Shown piece by piece: positions 17,658 to 25,377 of a stretch of DNA of 64,000 nucleotides. The translations under genes were made by a program, and so were the position numbers. Source of the stretch: Bacteroidales bacterium (GTDB lineage: Bacteria; Bacteroidota; Bacteroidia; Bacteroidales; UBA932); the NCBI GenBank assembly GCA_017445755.1, contig JAFSSE010000012.1:30779-94778 (forward strand), written 5' to 3'. Below the pieces are notes generated by a model. The model was given only the letters and a program-made list of their open reading frames with translations, did not search any database and had not been told where the DNA came from. The first letter of the stretch is position 1. Every line of letters begins with the position of its first letter.

Positions 17658-19416
17658 CTCCCAGCCGTATTACTCTCGCCAAGTCCCCACACGGGGTGTA
17701 ATAACTTACCCAGACAGAGGGCTCCACCCCGCTTCCGTCCGTTTCAAAGTCCACGTACCGATATCCTTGATACAGAGGTGTCCAATCGGGATTGTCGCAC
17801 TCCCATGAAAAGCCATATGCTCCCGCAGGACATGAAAAACTATATACACCTTCAAATCCGGAAATCAACTCCGAAGAAAAATAGTTCCCTACGCCCCAAA
17901 GTGTGATGTCTTTATAAATATCAATGTTTATCCCGGCTGACACGTTTGCATGAATAGTAGAACTCGTGAACGGACTGCTTATAAAGCATCCGGCTGTTGT
18001 AGAAGATGACGTCGTAGAGTAAAAATAAACATTTGTACCTGACCAAGTTATACCGGCACTTGAGGGAAGACCTGTTATATAATAGGTCCCGTTGTAATTA
18101 TTTGACAAATTTGACGGCCCTTGTATTGCCGATAACTGAGGCGTCTCCAAGGTATTGATTTTTCCGCTATACTCCGGATATGACTCATATTGAGGCGTTT
18201 CAATTGCATTATCCGCCATCTGGGCATATGAAAATGCTTCGTAAAAAGAAATACCTGTCAAATCGTCGATATCCGCATCAACGGAACTCTCGTCTCCCAC
18301 AACATACCCTTTCATTGAAGACATCCACCAGAAAAGGAATGCATCATATTCCAGGTTGCTCCTGGCATAGGATTCTTCATCCGCAGCGCACGCCGTTGCT
18401 ATAGAAAAGTTCGGCTTATTCATGGCCCCGACAAATCCTCCGCTATAACACTGGCCCATCACTATTCCGGTATGGCCCGAATAGTTATGCAGCTTATTGA
18501 CCTCCGTCCTGAACTCGGACGGAGATAACAACTCGTTATTCCATAGACGAATATACGAAGTGTTACCTATCCGCTCACCGTGATCACAGACATATATGAA
18601 CACATCGTCCCCGTCTGCGACTTGTTGACCAAGGGATGTGAAAACTGATTGCAAATTTGATTTAGTCGCCGAATATAAATTGCTCTCTGTGACTCCATCT
18701 CCATCATAATCTGTAGGAGACGATACAAACGGACCCGTTATACGCTGACCATTCAGATAGTAATCATAATAACACAGGTTCATATCTTCATCCGAAGATG
18801 TTCCATCAGACATCAACAGGTAGATATGGCTTTTATTATAGTTATAATTCTGGGTCAGAATACGGAACATCTCGGAACAGTCATTCCAGTAGCGCTCGTA
18901 ATTGTTTTCCTTTGTGACGCCACCGCTAATGATTACAGCCCAATTATTACTGGATGAACTGCTTTTGGTGGTTTGGACTGATCTGTTTCCCGCAGAATTA
19001 TGGACTGTCCTGGACGGAATATCGGTAGGATATCGGAACCCCCACCATTTTCCGTCGTCTTCGAAAATGAAATAACGTTTCTCTGGCTCAATAAAGATGA
19101 CACCCGTCTTTGCATTCACAAATACGTATCTATATTTAGCTAAGCCATTTGATAGAGACTCGTACATCACGACCATCCACGACAAATAATTAGGAGTATA
19201 ATAATCCGGAGCATAAGCCCCCTGCTTAATCGCTGTTTTCGGCTTAAGCGGTTCCGCTGAAATAAATGCACAGTCAAACATTTGCCACAGCTCTTCCGTA
19301 AGTTCTATGGCCTGATCACGGCTCACCAGAGAACCGTCCTCGTTATAGTATCCGCTGTTTTTCCGGCAGGAAAACAACACCAGCAGAATAAAAAGAAACA
19401 ATACATTACGTTTCAT
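17647..19416 (-). CDS. Clan CD (C13/legumain-like) cysteine peptidase lipoprotein
   Basis: 589 residues. It begins with a lipoprotein signal (LVLFSC). Residues about 35-130 look like a PepSY-type propeptide (SWMVVMYESLSNG, YRYVFVNAKTGVI). After a Ser-rich linker comes a caspase-fold domain with WAVIISGG, then DDVFIYVCDHGER (His279) and GIVMGQCYSGGF (Cys323); this His-Gly/Cys order and spacing is the legumain/clan CD dyad. The last ~150 residues are beta-rich and resemble an Ig/PKD-like module. The codons are clearly AT-richer than the flanking genes, suggesting transfer. First gene of the operon with DUF4249 and the TonB receptor, with its own -7 box. C13 versus C11/gingipain-like family is not settled. 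Confidence 0.75.
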   Translation of the reverse strand: MKRNVLFLFILLVLFSCRKNSGYYNEDGSLVSRDQAIELTEELWQMFDCAFISAEPLKPKTAIKQGAYAPDYYTPNYLSWMVVMYESLSNGLAKYRYVFVNAKTGVIFIEPEKRYFIFEDDGKWWGFRYPTDIPSRTVHNSAGNRSVQTTKSSSSSNNWAVIISGGVTKENNYERYWNDCSEMFRILTQNYNYNKSHIYLLMSDGTSSDEDMNLCYYDYYLNGQRITGPFVSSPTDYDGDGVTESNLYSATKSNLQSVFTSLGQQVADGDDVFIYVCDHGERIGNTSYIRLWNNELLSPSEFRTEVNKLHNYSGHTGIVMGQCYSGGFVGAMNKPNFSIATACAADEESYARSNLEYDAFLFWWMSSMKGYVVGDESSVDADIDDLTGISFYEAFSYAQMADNAIETPQYESYPEYSGKINTLETPQLSAIQGPSNLSNNYNGTYYITGLPSSAGITWSGTNVYFYSTTSSSTTAGCFISSPFTSSTIHANVSAGINIDIYKDITLWGVGNYFSSELISGFEGVYSFSCPAGAYGFSWECDNPDWTPLYQGYRYVDFETDGSGVEPSVWVSYYTPCGDLARVIRLGDEQ

Positions 19417-19446
19417 TGTAAATCAGTGCTATAATTATGATTATGA

Positions 19447-19454
19447 CAAATGTA
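19447..19454 (-). promoter_or_regulatory. -7 box TACATTTG for the peptidase-DUF4249-TonB operon
   Basis: Perfect TAnnTTTG on the minus strand, 30 bases before the peptidase ATG. A TTGG lies about 22 bases further upstream. Confidence 0.6.
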
Positions 19455-19502
19455 CATAAAAACTTTCGATTTTAGGCCAATTGCATTTTAAAGAGGAAAA
19501 AT

Positions 19503-19540
19503 ATATATTTGGAGATGATGAAATCTAAGAGAATCTTTTT
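19503..19540 (+). repeat. Left copy of 38-bp direct repeat flanking hipBA
   Basis: Matches 21427-21464 at 35 of 38 positions, including a perfect 20-base core from 19513 to 19532. The core is the start of the sulfatase gene (codons MMKSKR); here the frame runs only to a stop after about 13 codons. A TATATTTG box sits at 19504-19511. Confidence 0.9.
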
Positions 19541-19598
19541 TGAGATTTGCTCGAAGATGCAGAAATAAACTATAATAAGATAATGTTTAAGTATAAAA

Positions 19599-19629
19599 TT
19601 TGATTTTTAACTATAATTAATTACATTTG
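19599..19629 (+). promoter_or_regulatory. hipBA promoter, TTTG-N19-TACATTTG
   Basis: TTTG at 19599-19602 and TACATTTG at 19622-19629, separated by exactly 19 bases, the consensus Bacteroidota arrangement. The hipB ATG is 22 bases downstream of the -7 box. Confidence 0.75.
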
Positions 19630-19648
19630 CATCGATAAAGACTGATGC
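19629..19648 (+). promoter_or_regulatory. Inverted repeat GCATC-N10-GATGC, candidate HipB operator
   Basis: Perfect 5-base arms at 19629-19633 and 19644-19648, between the -7 box and the hipB start. HipB-type antitoxins repress their own operon by binding inverted repeats at this position; binding here is inferred. Confidence 0.45.
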
Positions 19649-19651
19649 GTT

Positions 19652-19960
19652 ATGGACTTAAAAAAGTATTCGAACACCCAGATACTGCAGATGCTAGGGC
19701 TGAGGTTCAAGGATTACAGGTTGATGATGAACCTTTCCCAGGGAGACCTGGCCAAGGCGGCCGGGGTTTCTGTTTCCACAGTCCACAAGTTTGAGACAGG
19801 TACAATCACGAATATGAACATCACCAACCTGATGGCCCTGCTCCGACCAGTTGGCCTGTTAGACCGGTTCGATGACTTGATTCCGGAGCAGCCCGAGAAT
19901 CCATACTTGACTACTACGGAGCATCAGAGGCAAAGAGTCAGGAGGAAGAACAATGGCTAG
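19652..19960 (+). CDS. hipB: HipB-like XRE antitoxin
   Basis: 102 residues. A helix-turn-helix of the XRE family covers about residues 15-70 (LRFKDYRLMMNLSQGDLAKAAGVSVSTVHKFETG). The C-terminal tail is basic (HQRQRVRRKNN). HipB proteins neutralise HipA kinases and repress the operon. The stop overlaps the hipA start by 8 bases, and a strong Shine-Dalgarno-like GGAGGAAG precedes the hipA ATG within this gene. The pair sits between two copies of a direct repeat. Confidence 0.88.
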   Translation: MDLKKYSNTQILQMLGLRFKDYRLMMNLSQGDLAKAAGVSVSTVHKFETGTITNMNITNLMALLRPVGLLDRFDDLIPEQPENPYLTTTEHQRQRVRRKNNG

Positions 19961-21452
19961 GAATATAGACAATGGCCGCCTGAGTGTCATGCTCTGGGGA
20001 CAGGAGATTGGGCAAATCTGCTGGAATCCGAAAAAGGGGAACTCATATTTTTTCTTTTCACACGATTATCTTGCTTCGGGGCTGGATATCGCACCTCTGA
20101 CCGCTTCGTCGAAAAGTCCTTCTGCCCGTTTCGCTATCTATGGCAACACGGATTCCGCGAAATATCAGAAACTCCCGCCCTTCATCGCGGATTCCCTTCC
20201 CGATGATTGGGGCAACACCCTTTTCGATCAGTGGTTCACCGAGCATCATTATCACGAAAAAGACAAGACTCCCCTGGCGAAACTTTCCTTTGTCGGCAGC
20301 CGCGCTATGGGTGCTCTTGAATTCATTCCCTGCAGCGAGGAATCCTTCAGCGCCAATGAAAAGCTGATAATCCCGAAACTGTATGAACTGGCGAAGAAGA
20401 TCGAACAGGACCGTGAACACGCCATCATCTCCCCGGAAGAGACCCTTACACAGAAAGCGCTGATGGCTGTCGGCACGTCCGCCGGCGGGCGGTTCAAGAA
20501 AGCGATTATCGCAATGGATGAAGGTGGAAACATCTTCTCCGGCCAGACTTCTGCACGGGGAGACCGGAAGTACTACATCCTCAAATTCAATACCCCTGAG
20601 TTCTGTCTCTCGGAGATAGAGAAGACCTGGTATGACCTTGCTACAACGGCGGGCATCACGATGATGCCCTCTCGACTGATTGAAGTGGAAGGCATCCACC
20701 ATTTCCTGACCGAACGGTTTGACCGTCGCGCCGGTGAGAAGGTCTTCACCCAAACGCTCGCAGCGGTCAATCCCGAGGCATATTGCTATGAGGATCTTTT
20801 CTCCACCTGCAGACAGCTCTCTATCCCACAGGATGAGCTTAATGAGCTTTACTTGCGGATGGTGTTCAATATCCTTTCCAACAATACGGACGACCATGCT
20901 AAGAATTTCTCTTTCATCATGGAAAAAGACGGATCCTGGCACCTCTCCCCTGCTTATGATCTCTGCTTCATTTTGAAGACCGCTGCCGTGCCCGAGAAGA
21001 ATCACGAGTTCTCCATTCGTGGGAAATTCGAAGATATCACCCTCGCAGACCTCCTGGCCTTCGCCGCCCAGAACGATATCAAAAATCCCGCGAAGTACAT
21101 CGAAAAGGTCAAGGACACGCTCCGTGATTTCAGGGCGCTGGCGACATCGAATGGCGTCGCTCCCCTCTTCATCGACATAATAGAGACACGACTGCGTGAA
21201 CTCTCTCCGGATGTCTTTGCTCCGGCCGTCGTCACTCCAGATCTTATCCGGTTCGAGATGACCGACTCTGGAAACATCCATTTGTATGCGACAATTGACG
21301 GCCAGGAAAAACGACGGGTCTTCACTAAGAAAAGCAAGCAGTATGAGGCCGTTCTCGATGCCATGAAAAAAACGCTCTCGAAAGAGGAACAGAAAGAGAT
21401 TCTTGAAAGGTATTTGGGTTTTTTTCATATATTTATAGATGATGAAATCTAA
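19953..21452 (+). CDS. hipA: HipA-like Ser/Thr kinase toxin
   Basis: 499 residues, somewhat longer than E. coli HipA (440). It has the HipA N-terminal subdomain (RLSVMLWGQEIG), the FIADSLPDDWGN segment, the catalytic loop NNTDDHAKNFS (residues 310-320) and the metal-binding AYDLCF (about 335-340). HipA kinases phosphorylate aminoacyl-tRNA synthetases such as GltX and arrest growth. Extra residues lie C-terminal to the kinase core. The final codons (IDDEI) are encoded by the right copy of the direct repeat, so the native C-terminus may have been replaced on insertion. The catalytic residues are intact, so the toxin should be active. Confidence 0.9.
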   Translation: MARNIDNGRLSVMLWGQEIGQICWNPKKGNSYFFFSHDYLASGLDIAPLTASSKSPSARFAIYGNTDSAKYQKLPPFIADSLPDDWGNTLFDQWFTEHHYHEKDKTPLAKLSFVGSRAMGALEFIPCSEESFSANEKLIIPKLYELAKKIEQDREHAIISPEETLTQKALMAVGTSAGGRFKKAIIAMDEGGNIFSGQTSARGDRKYYILKFNTPEFCLSEIEKTWYDLATTAGITMMPSRLIEVEGIHHFLTERFDRRAGEKVFTQTLAAVNPEAYCYEDLFSTCRQLSIPQDELNELYLRMVFNILSNNTDDHAKNFSFIMEKDGSWHLSPAYDLCFILKTAAVPEKNHEFSIRGKFEDITLADLLAFAAQNDIKNPAKYIEKVKDTLRDFRALATSNGVAPLFIDIIETRLRELSPDVFAPAVVTPDLIRFEMTDSGNIHLYATIDGQEKRRVFTKKSKQYEAVLDAMKKTLSKEEQKEILERYLGFFHIFIDDEI

Positions 21453-21464
21453 GAGACTCTTTTT
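21427..21464 (+). repeat. Right copy of 38-bp direct repeat flanking hipBA
   Basis: Exactly 1924 bases from the left copy. It overlaps both the last codons of hipA and the first codons of the sulfatase remnant. The three mismatches are at the two bases just upstream of the 20-base core and one base after it. Confidence 0.9.
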
Positions 21465-21788
21465 GGCAGCTGTGGCCACAACGGCCGCCGTCGGGTGTAC
21501 CGGTAACAAAACGGCGACAAAGCCGAATATAGTCTTTTTCCTGGTCGATGACTACGGATGGCTCGACAGTAGCGTCGCCTACGGGGAAGAAGTCTATCCG
21601 AACAACCTGAGGATTGACACGCCGAATATGCAGCGGCTCTCCGAGCGGAGCAGCATGATGTAGCCGATGAGTATCCGGAAGTTACCAGCATCCTCGCCGC
21701 ACGGCTCGGCAGTACGCTGACCCGTTGGAATGCCAGCATGCCTACAGTCCGTGCAACAGGAAAGCCGGTTCCTATGCCGGGCCGGTGA
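21439..21788 (+). pseudogene. Sulfatase lipoprotein gene with large internal deletion
   Basis: The first ~71 codons encode a lipoprotein signal (lipobox AVGC) and the sulfatase N-terminus KPNIVFFLVDDYGW, after which the frame hits a stop at 21661. From about 21658 another frame encodes DEYPEVTSILAARLG and ends SMPTVRATGKPVPMPGR, which is the typical C-terminal end of Bacteroidota sulfatases. The middle of the enzyme, including the C/S-x-P-S-R active site, is missing (about 1.2 kb by comparison with normal length), and the two ends are out of frame. The gene start is duplicated upstream of hipBA. Confidence 0.85.
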
Positions 21789-21789
21789 T

Positions 21790-22320
21790 TTATTCAAAGA
21801 AGCTGAAATGGACCTTACCGTAAACCTTCTCCTTCTTGAAACGGGGATGGTCCCTGAATGAATACGTTCCGGGGTGCTCGAGGATGAAGTAGCAGCCGGG
21901 ATGGAGGATGTCATGGGAAAAAACCTTGTCAGGAATAGTGTCCAGGCCCTCAATTGCGTAAGGCGGGTCCGCGAACACGATATCGAATTTTTCCCGGCAT
22001 AGAGGCAGGAAGTCGAAAACGTTGTTCCGGACCATGGTGACATTGTCCAGACCGAGACGCCTGGCCTCCGTTTTTATGAAGGAAGCGTTCTCACGGGCCA
22101 TTTCAACGCAGTAAACCCGGGCAGCACCGCGGGAGGCGAATTCAAAGGAAATGGCGCCGGTACCTCCGAAGAGGTCCAGCACCTTCAGGTCCTCGAATTC
22201 ATATTCGTTATCCAGTACATTGAAAAGCCCTTCCCTCGCGAAATCGGTCGTCGGGCGGGCCTTATAACCCTGAGGCGGGAGGATTGTCTTCCCCTTCAGG
22301 CGGCCGCCTATGATCCTCAT
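21790..22320 (-). CDS. rsmD: 16S rRNA m2G966 methyltransferase RsmD
   Basis: 176 residues. N-terminal MRIIGGRLKG and RPTTDFAREGLFN are characteristic of RsmD. The SAM-binding motif is DLFGGTG (49-55) and the catalytic motif DPPY (118-121), as in N2-guanine methyltransferases. It modifies G966 of 16S rRNA in the 30S subunit. The start overlaps the stop of the DUF3822 gene by 4 bases (ATGA). The DUF3822-rsmD pair is common in Bacteroidales and marks the return to core genome after the hipBA/sulfatase island. Confidence 0.95.
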   Translation of the reverse strand: MRIIGGRLKGKTILPPQGYKARPTTDFAREGLFNVLDNEYEFEDLKVLDLFGGTGAISFEFASRGAARVYCVEMARENASFIKTEARRLGLDNVTMVRNNVFDFLPLCREKFDIVFADPPYAIEGLDTIPDKVFSHDILHPGCYFILEHPGTYSFRDHPRFKKEKVYGKVHFSFFE

Positions 22321-23000
22321 AGCTTGTCCACGGATTTGAAATATCGGTAGAGGGAGAGCTCCTCTTCGTCAGAGACGGGAGTCCGGAGGGTAATTGTCGA
22401 AATCTCCGGATTGAGCTGTAGCTTTTTCAGGGCGAGGAAAATGAAATATTCCGCTGTCGTAAAGTCCGCGGCCTCATAGACATTCGCAAGGAGAAGACTC
22501 TTCCCCTGGGCTATGACAAGGTAGAGATATCCATCCCGGAAAGAGCAGACAATCCGGTTGTAGTCGGGGCAATCCGGAAGGTCACGGAGAAGGAAAAACA
22601 TCTCCGGAAGCACCTCTGCGGCCGTTCCGTCGGAACGGAGCACCGTCTGGGCGATGACCCTGGAGAGGGATTCATCTATTGAGGGGGAATAGACCAGTAC
22701 CGATGCGAAAGAAGGAATGCTGACATAGGCGACCTGGTCGGTCTGACGGAGCGGAGAGACCTCGGAGAGAATCTGACGTGCAGTCGAGGGAGAGAAGAAC
22801 GGCTCCGGGACAAGCGTACATTTAGGGGTGAAGAGGGATATCTCCACCTCGTCGTAGCGCTTCTGGAACTCGGGCGTAGTAAAAAGGCGCTCAGCGCCCA
22901 TCCAGCCCGACGCCCAGGCGCGGGACCCTTCTTCAATAGCGAAAGAATATCCACTCAAGGATACTTGAATGGATATTCTGCTCTGATTCTGCCGTTCCAT
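22317..23000 (-). CDS. DUF3822 family protein
   Basis: 227 residues, no signal peptide. The overall pattern, with a half-molecule repeat of mixed beta/alpha segments (SIQVSLSGYSFAI near the N-terminus and CSFRDGYLYLVIAQGKSLLLANVY in the C-terminal half), fits DUF3822, an actin-like ATPase-fold family restricted to Bacteroidota. No catalytic residues are established. It lies directly upstream of rsmD with a 4-base overlap and 11 bases after the upstream membrane protein gene. Function unknown; conserved pairing with rsmD suggests a link to ribosome assembly, which is inference. Confidence 0.75.
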   Translation of the reverse strand: MERQNQSRISIQVSLSGYSFAIEEGSRAWASGWMGAERLFTTPEFQKRYDEVEISLFTPKCTLVPEPFFSPSTARQILSEVSPLRQTDQVAYVSIPSFASVLVYSPSIDESLSRVIAQTVLRSDGTAAEVLPEMFFLLRDLPDCPDYNRIVCSFRDGYLYLVIAQGKSLLLANVYEAADFTTAEYFIFLALKKLQLNPEISTITLRTPVSDEEELSLYRYFKSVDKL

Positions 23001-23011
23001 AGAAGAGCGGA

Positions 23012-23701
23012 CTACTCCCAGTTACCGGCGTTGTTGTTAGGTGCGGAAACGCTTCCGACCTGAAGTCCCTTATACCTGTTCTGGGTCTCGCAGTCGGCGT
23101 CGAGATTGATTCGGAGCTGGTTGTCCATACCCTTGAGAAGGGACTTCCAGGGCATCTTCGCCTCGAAGAGGGGAACATCGACACCGGAGACCTTCTTCAC
23201 GATGGCATCCATTATGACTTCTTCCTTTCCGGAGAAGGGGATGTATTTCAGCGAGTCGATAACAAAGTCCTCACGGCCGTTGAAGAGAGTATCCTTGACA
23301 GCGATAGGAGTCGTAATCGAGAATACCAGGGGCATACCCGTCTTGGACAGGGCGAGGAGTTCCTCGTTTGTAATCTTGCGGTTTTTCTTACGGACGGCGG
23401 CGGTATTTGCTACAGCCACGGAGTCATCCTGGGATCCAATCTGCATAACAACCTGCATCTTCCCGGTCTCGTAGAACTGCTTAAGCGAGTCTACGTCGGC
23501 GGTATAGTGGCCGGTAACGGACTTGAAGGCGACTTCCAGGTCACGGATATCCTTCAGACGCTGTACTGCAACGACCTGGCGGGCATCCTTTTCCTTGTTG
23601 AAATTCACCGGTTCCATTATGCTGCTGTAAAGAAGATACACGAGCCCGACAGCGGCTGCAGCGAGAAGAACCTCAACGATGATTTTAACTGCTTTGTTCA
23701 T
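23012..23701 (-). CDS. Conserved protein with one N-terminal membrane anchor
   Basis: 229 residues. A single membrane helix (about 6-25) follows a short basic N-terminus, and the rest is predicted outside the cytoplasm. A segment after the helix (RQVVAVQRLKDIRDLEVAFKSVTGHYTADVDSLKQF) resembles the start of a pilin/pseudopilin-like helix and loop, but no processing site is present. I cannot name a family with confidence. It is the first gene of the DUF3822-rsmD operon and has its own -7 box TAACTTTG at 23737-23744. Confidence 0.7.
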   Translation of the reverse strand: MNKAVKIIVEVLLAAAAVGLVYLLYSSIMEPVNFNKEKDARQVVAVQRLKDIRDLEVAFKSVTGHYTADVDSLKQFYETGKMQVVMQIGSQDDSVAVANTAAVRKKNRKITNEELLALSKTGMPLVFSITTPIAVKDTLFNGREDFVIDSLKYIPFSGKEEVIMDAIVKKVSGVDVPLFEAKMPWKSLLKGMDNQLRINLDADCETQNRYKGLQVGSVSAPNNNAGNWE

Positions 23702-23736
23702 TATGTAACTTTTTATCTTGTTTCGTAAACACCCTA

Positions 23737-23744
23737 CAAAGTTA
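23737..23744 (-). promoter_or_regulatory. -7 box TAACTTTG for the 23012-rsmD operon
   Basis: Perfect TAnnTTTG on the minus strand, 36 bases before the ATG at 23701. It is divergent from the box at 23777. Confidence 0.6.
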
Positions 23745-23776
23745 GGAAAATGATTTATTAATTACAAGAGAATTTG

Positions 23777-23784
23777 TAAATTTG
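23777..23784 (+). promoter_or_regulatory. -7 box TAAATTTG for the DHH phosphoesterase operon
   Basis: Perfect TAnnTTTG with TTTA 19 bases upstream (23754). The TTG inside it is in frame with the gene but is promoter, not a start codon. Confidence 0.65.
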
Positions 23785-23805
23785 CAAAGCAAACCGATAT
23801 TCGGG

Positions 23806-24849
23806 ATGGAAGAGATTACAAAAGCAAAAGTTCAGCAGTTTGACAGTATGCTCCGGGAGGCCCGGTGCGTTACCATCGCCGCCCATGTCAATGCGGACGG
23901 CGACGCTGTCGGCAGCTGCTCGGGCATGCTCCACTACCTTTGTGAAAACCGGGGTCTGGATGCCGTAGTTGCCCTTCCGGACCGGGATGCAGGCGTCTCC
24001 TCCTTCCTTATTCCGGAGGAAGACCGCCCCTTCTTCCTCTTCCATGGGAGCAATCCCGAGGAGGCGGAGCGAAGGATTGAGGGCAGTGACCTTATCATCC
24101 TCCAGGACTGCAACGGATTCAGCCGCACCGAGGGGCTCGCTTCAGCCCTTGAGAAAGCCCCCGCGAAAAAGGTTCTTATCGATCACCATGTCGGTCCGGA
24201 AACGGAGAGTTTCGACCTCGTCTTCTCGACCTCGGAGGTTTCCTCCGCTTCGGAGCTCCTCTTTTTCATACTCATGGCCCTTCCGGACATCGGCGGTGAC
24301 GCCGGGAAACTTCCTCAGATGACAGGGCTCGCCCTAATGACCGGAATGACGACGGATACCAACAACTTCGCCAACTCGGTCTATCCGACAACCTTTGACA
24401 TGGCTTCCCGTCTGATTGCCGCCGGCGTCGACAGGGATTCCATCCTCGGCCAGCTGTACTTCAGTTACAAGGAGAACCGGCTCCGCCTCATGGGTTTCCT
24501 TCTCAGCAAGATGACGATTACCCCCGAAGGGGTCGCATACATGATCCTGACGCGGAGAAACCTCGCCCATTTCGGGATTTCCGAAGGGGAAACCGAGGGA
24601 TTTGTCAACCTGCCGCTCTCCATCAAGGAAGTCAGGATGAGCGTTTTCCTGAAACAGGACAACGGCTGCTTCCGCGTCTCAACCCGTTCCAAAAAAGGTG
24701 TGTCCGCCCGGAAGTTCGCCGAGCGGTACTTCAATGGCGGCGGCCATGAAAACGCGGCCGGAGGACGACTCTACTTCTCCGACGAGATATCCTCCATCCG
24801 CGACGTCGTTGCCTACCTGGAACAATCGATAAACGACTTTTTCGCATGA
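23806..24849 (+). CDS. nrnA: DHH-family phosphoesterase (NrnA-like oligoribonuclease/pAp phosphatase)
   Basis: 347 residues from ATG 23806. DHH-family motifs are in order: AAHVNADGDAVGS (His27, Asp31, Asp33), QDCNG, IDHHVG (126-130) and, in the DHHA1 domain, GGGHENAAGG (about 311-320). NrnA degrades short RNA oligomers and dephosphorylates 3'-phosphoadenosine 5'-phosphate in the cytoplasm. The length fits NrnA (about 320). It overlaps the FKBP gene by 4 bases and starts a run of five or six co-oriented genes. Confidence 0.9.
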   Translation: MEEITKAKVQQFDSMLREARCVTIAAHVNADGDAVGSCSGMLHYLCENRGLDAVVALPDRDAGVSSFLIPEEDRPFFLFHGSNPEEAERRIEGSDLIILQDCNGFSRTEGLASALEKAPAKKVLIDHHVGPETESFDLVFSTSEVSSASELLFFILMALPDIGGDAGKLPQMTGLALMTGMTTDTNNFANSVYPTTFDMASRLIAAGVDRDSILGQLYFSYKENRLRLMGFLLSKMTITPEGVAYMILTRRNLAHFGISEGETEGFVNLPLSIKEVRMSVFLKQDNGCFRVSTRSKKGVSARKFAERYFNGGGHENAAGGRLYFSDEISSIRDVVAYLEQSINDFFA

Positions 24850-25367
24850 AACGGAATATAATCCTCATTCTGGCGGTCCTCGCGTTATTCTCCTGCGCCA
24901 AACAGCAGCAGGAGAACTACTACGCCAGCCAGGAGGCCCAGATTGAAAGATTCGTCAACGCCGCAGGCGGGGTCAGGACCGTCCATAACGGCGGCGCGAC
25001 GCGCGTTGTCATTGCGGAGGGGACCACGGCGGACTCTCTCGCCGCAAACGGTGTGGTTTCCTTCTACTATGCAGGATATATTCTGTCCGGGACCTCCGTT
25101 TCCTCCTCCAACCTCTTCGACACCAACAATGAAAACCTGAACTGGCCGGTCAGCGATTCCACCTCGTTCAATATCCTCACCGTAAAACTCGACGAGGAGC
25201 CGCTCCTTCCCGGACTGAAGAGCGGTCTTACCGGGGTAAAGGGCGGAGAGGAGAGTTATATCCTCTTCACCGGAAAATACGGCTACGGGAATCACTCGTC
25301 AGGCACGATTCCTGCAAATGCATCTCTCGTCTATCATATTTGGGTAGAAAGCATATCAAACGAATAA
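24846..25367 (+). CDS. FKBP-type peptidyl-prolyl isomerase lipoprotein
   Basis: 173 residues. Lipobox LFSC with Cys17, then a Glu/Gln-rich helix (QEAQIERFVNAAG) and an FKBP domain with VSFYYAGYILSGT, PGLKSGLTGVKGGEESYILFTGKYGYG and IPANASLVYHIWV. These are the core strands of the FKBP fold, although several active-site aromatics are changed. It resembles periplasmic/outer-membrane FKBPs of Bacteroidota such as the GldI group. The start overlaps the DHH gene by 4 bases. It likely folds exported proteins. Confidence 0.85.
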   Translation: MKRNIILILAVLALFSCAKQQQENYYASQEAQIERFVNAAGGVRTVHNGGATRVVIAEGTTADSLAANGVVSFYYAGYILSGTSVSSSNLFDTNNENLNWPVSDSTSFNILTVKLDEEPLLPGLKSGLTGVKGGEESYILFTGKYGYGNHSSGTIPANASLVYHIWVESISNE

Positions 25368-25377
25368 ATTACTGGAA

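Noticed and set aside
20058-21509. 483-codon open frame opposite hipA
   Set aside because: HipA has intact catalytic motifs; the opposite frame has none.
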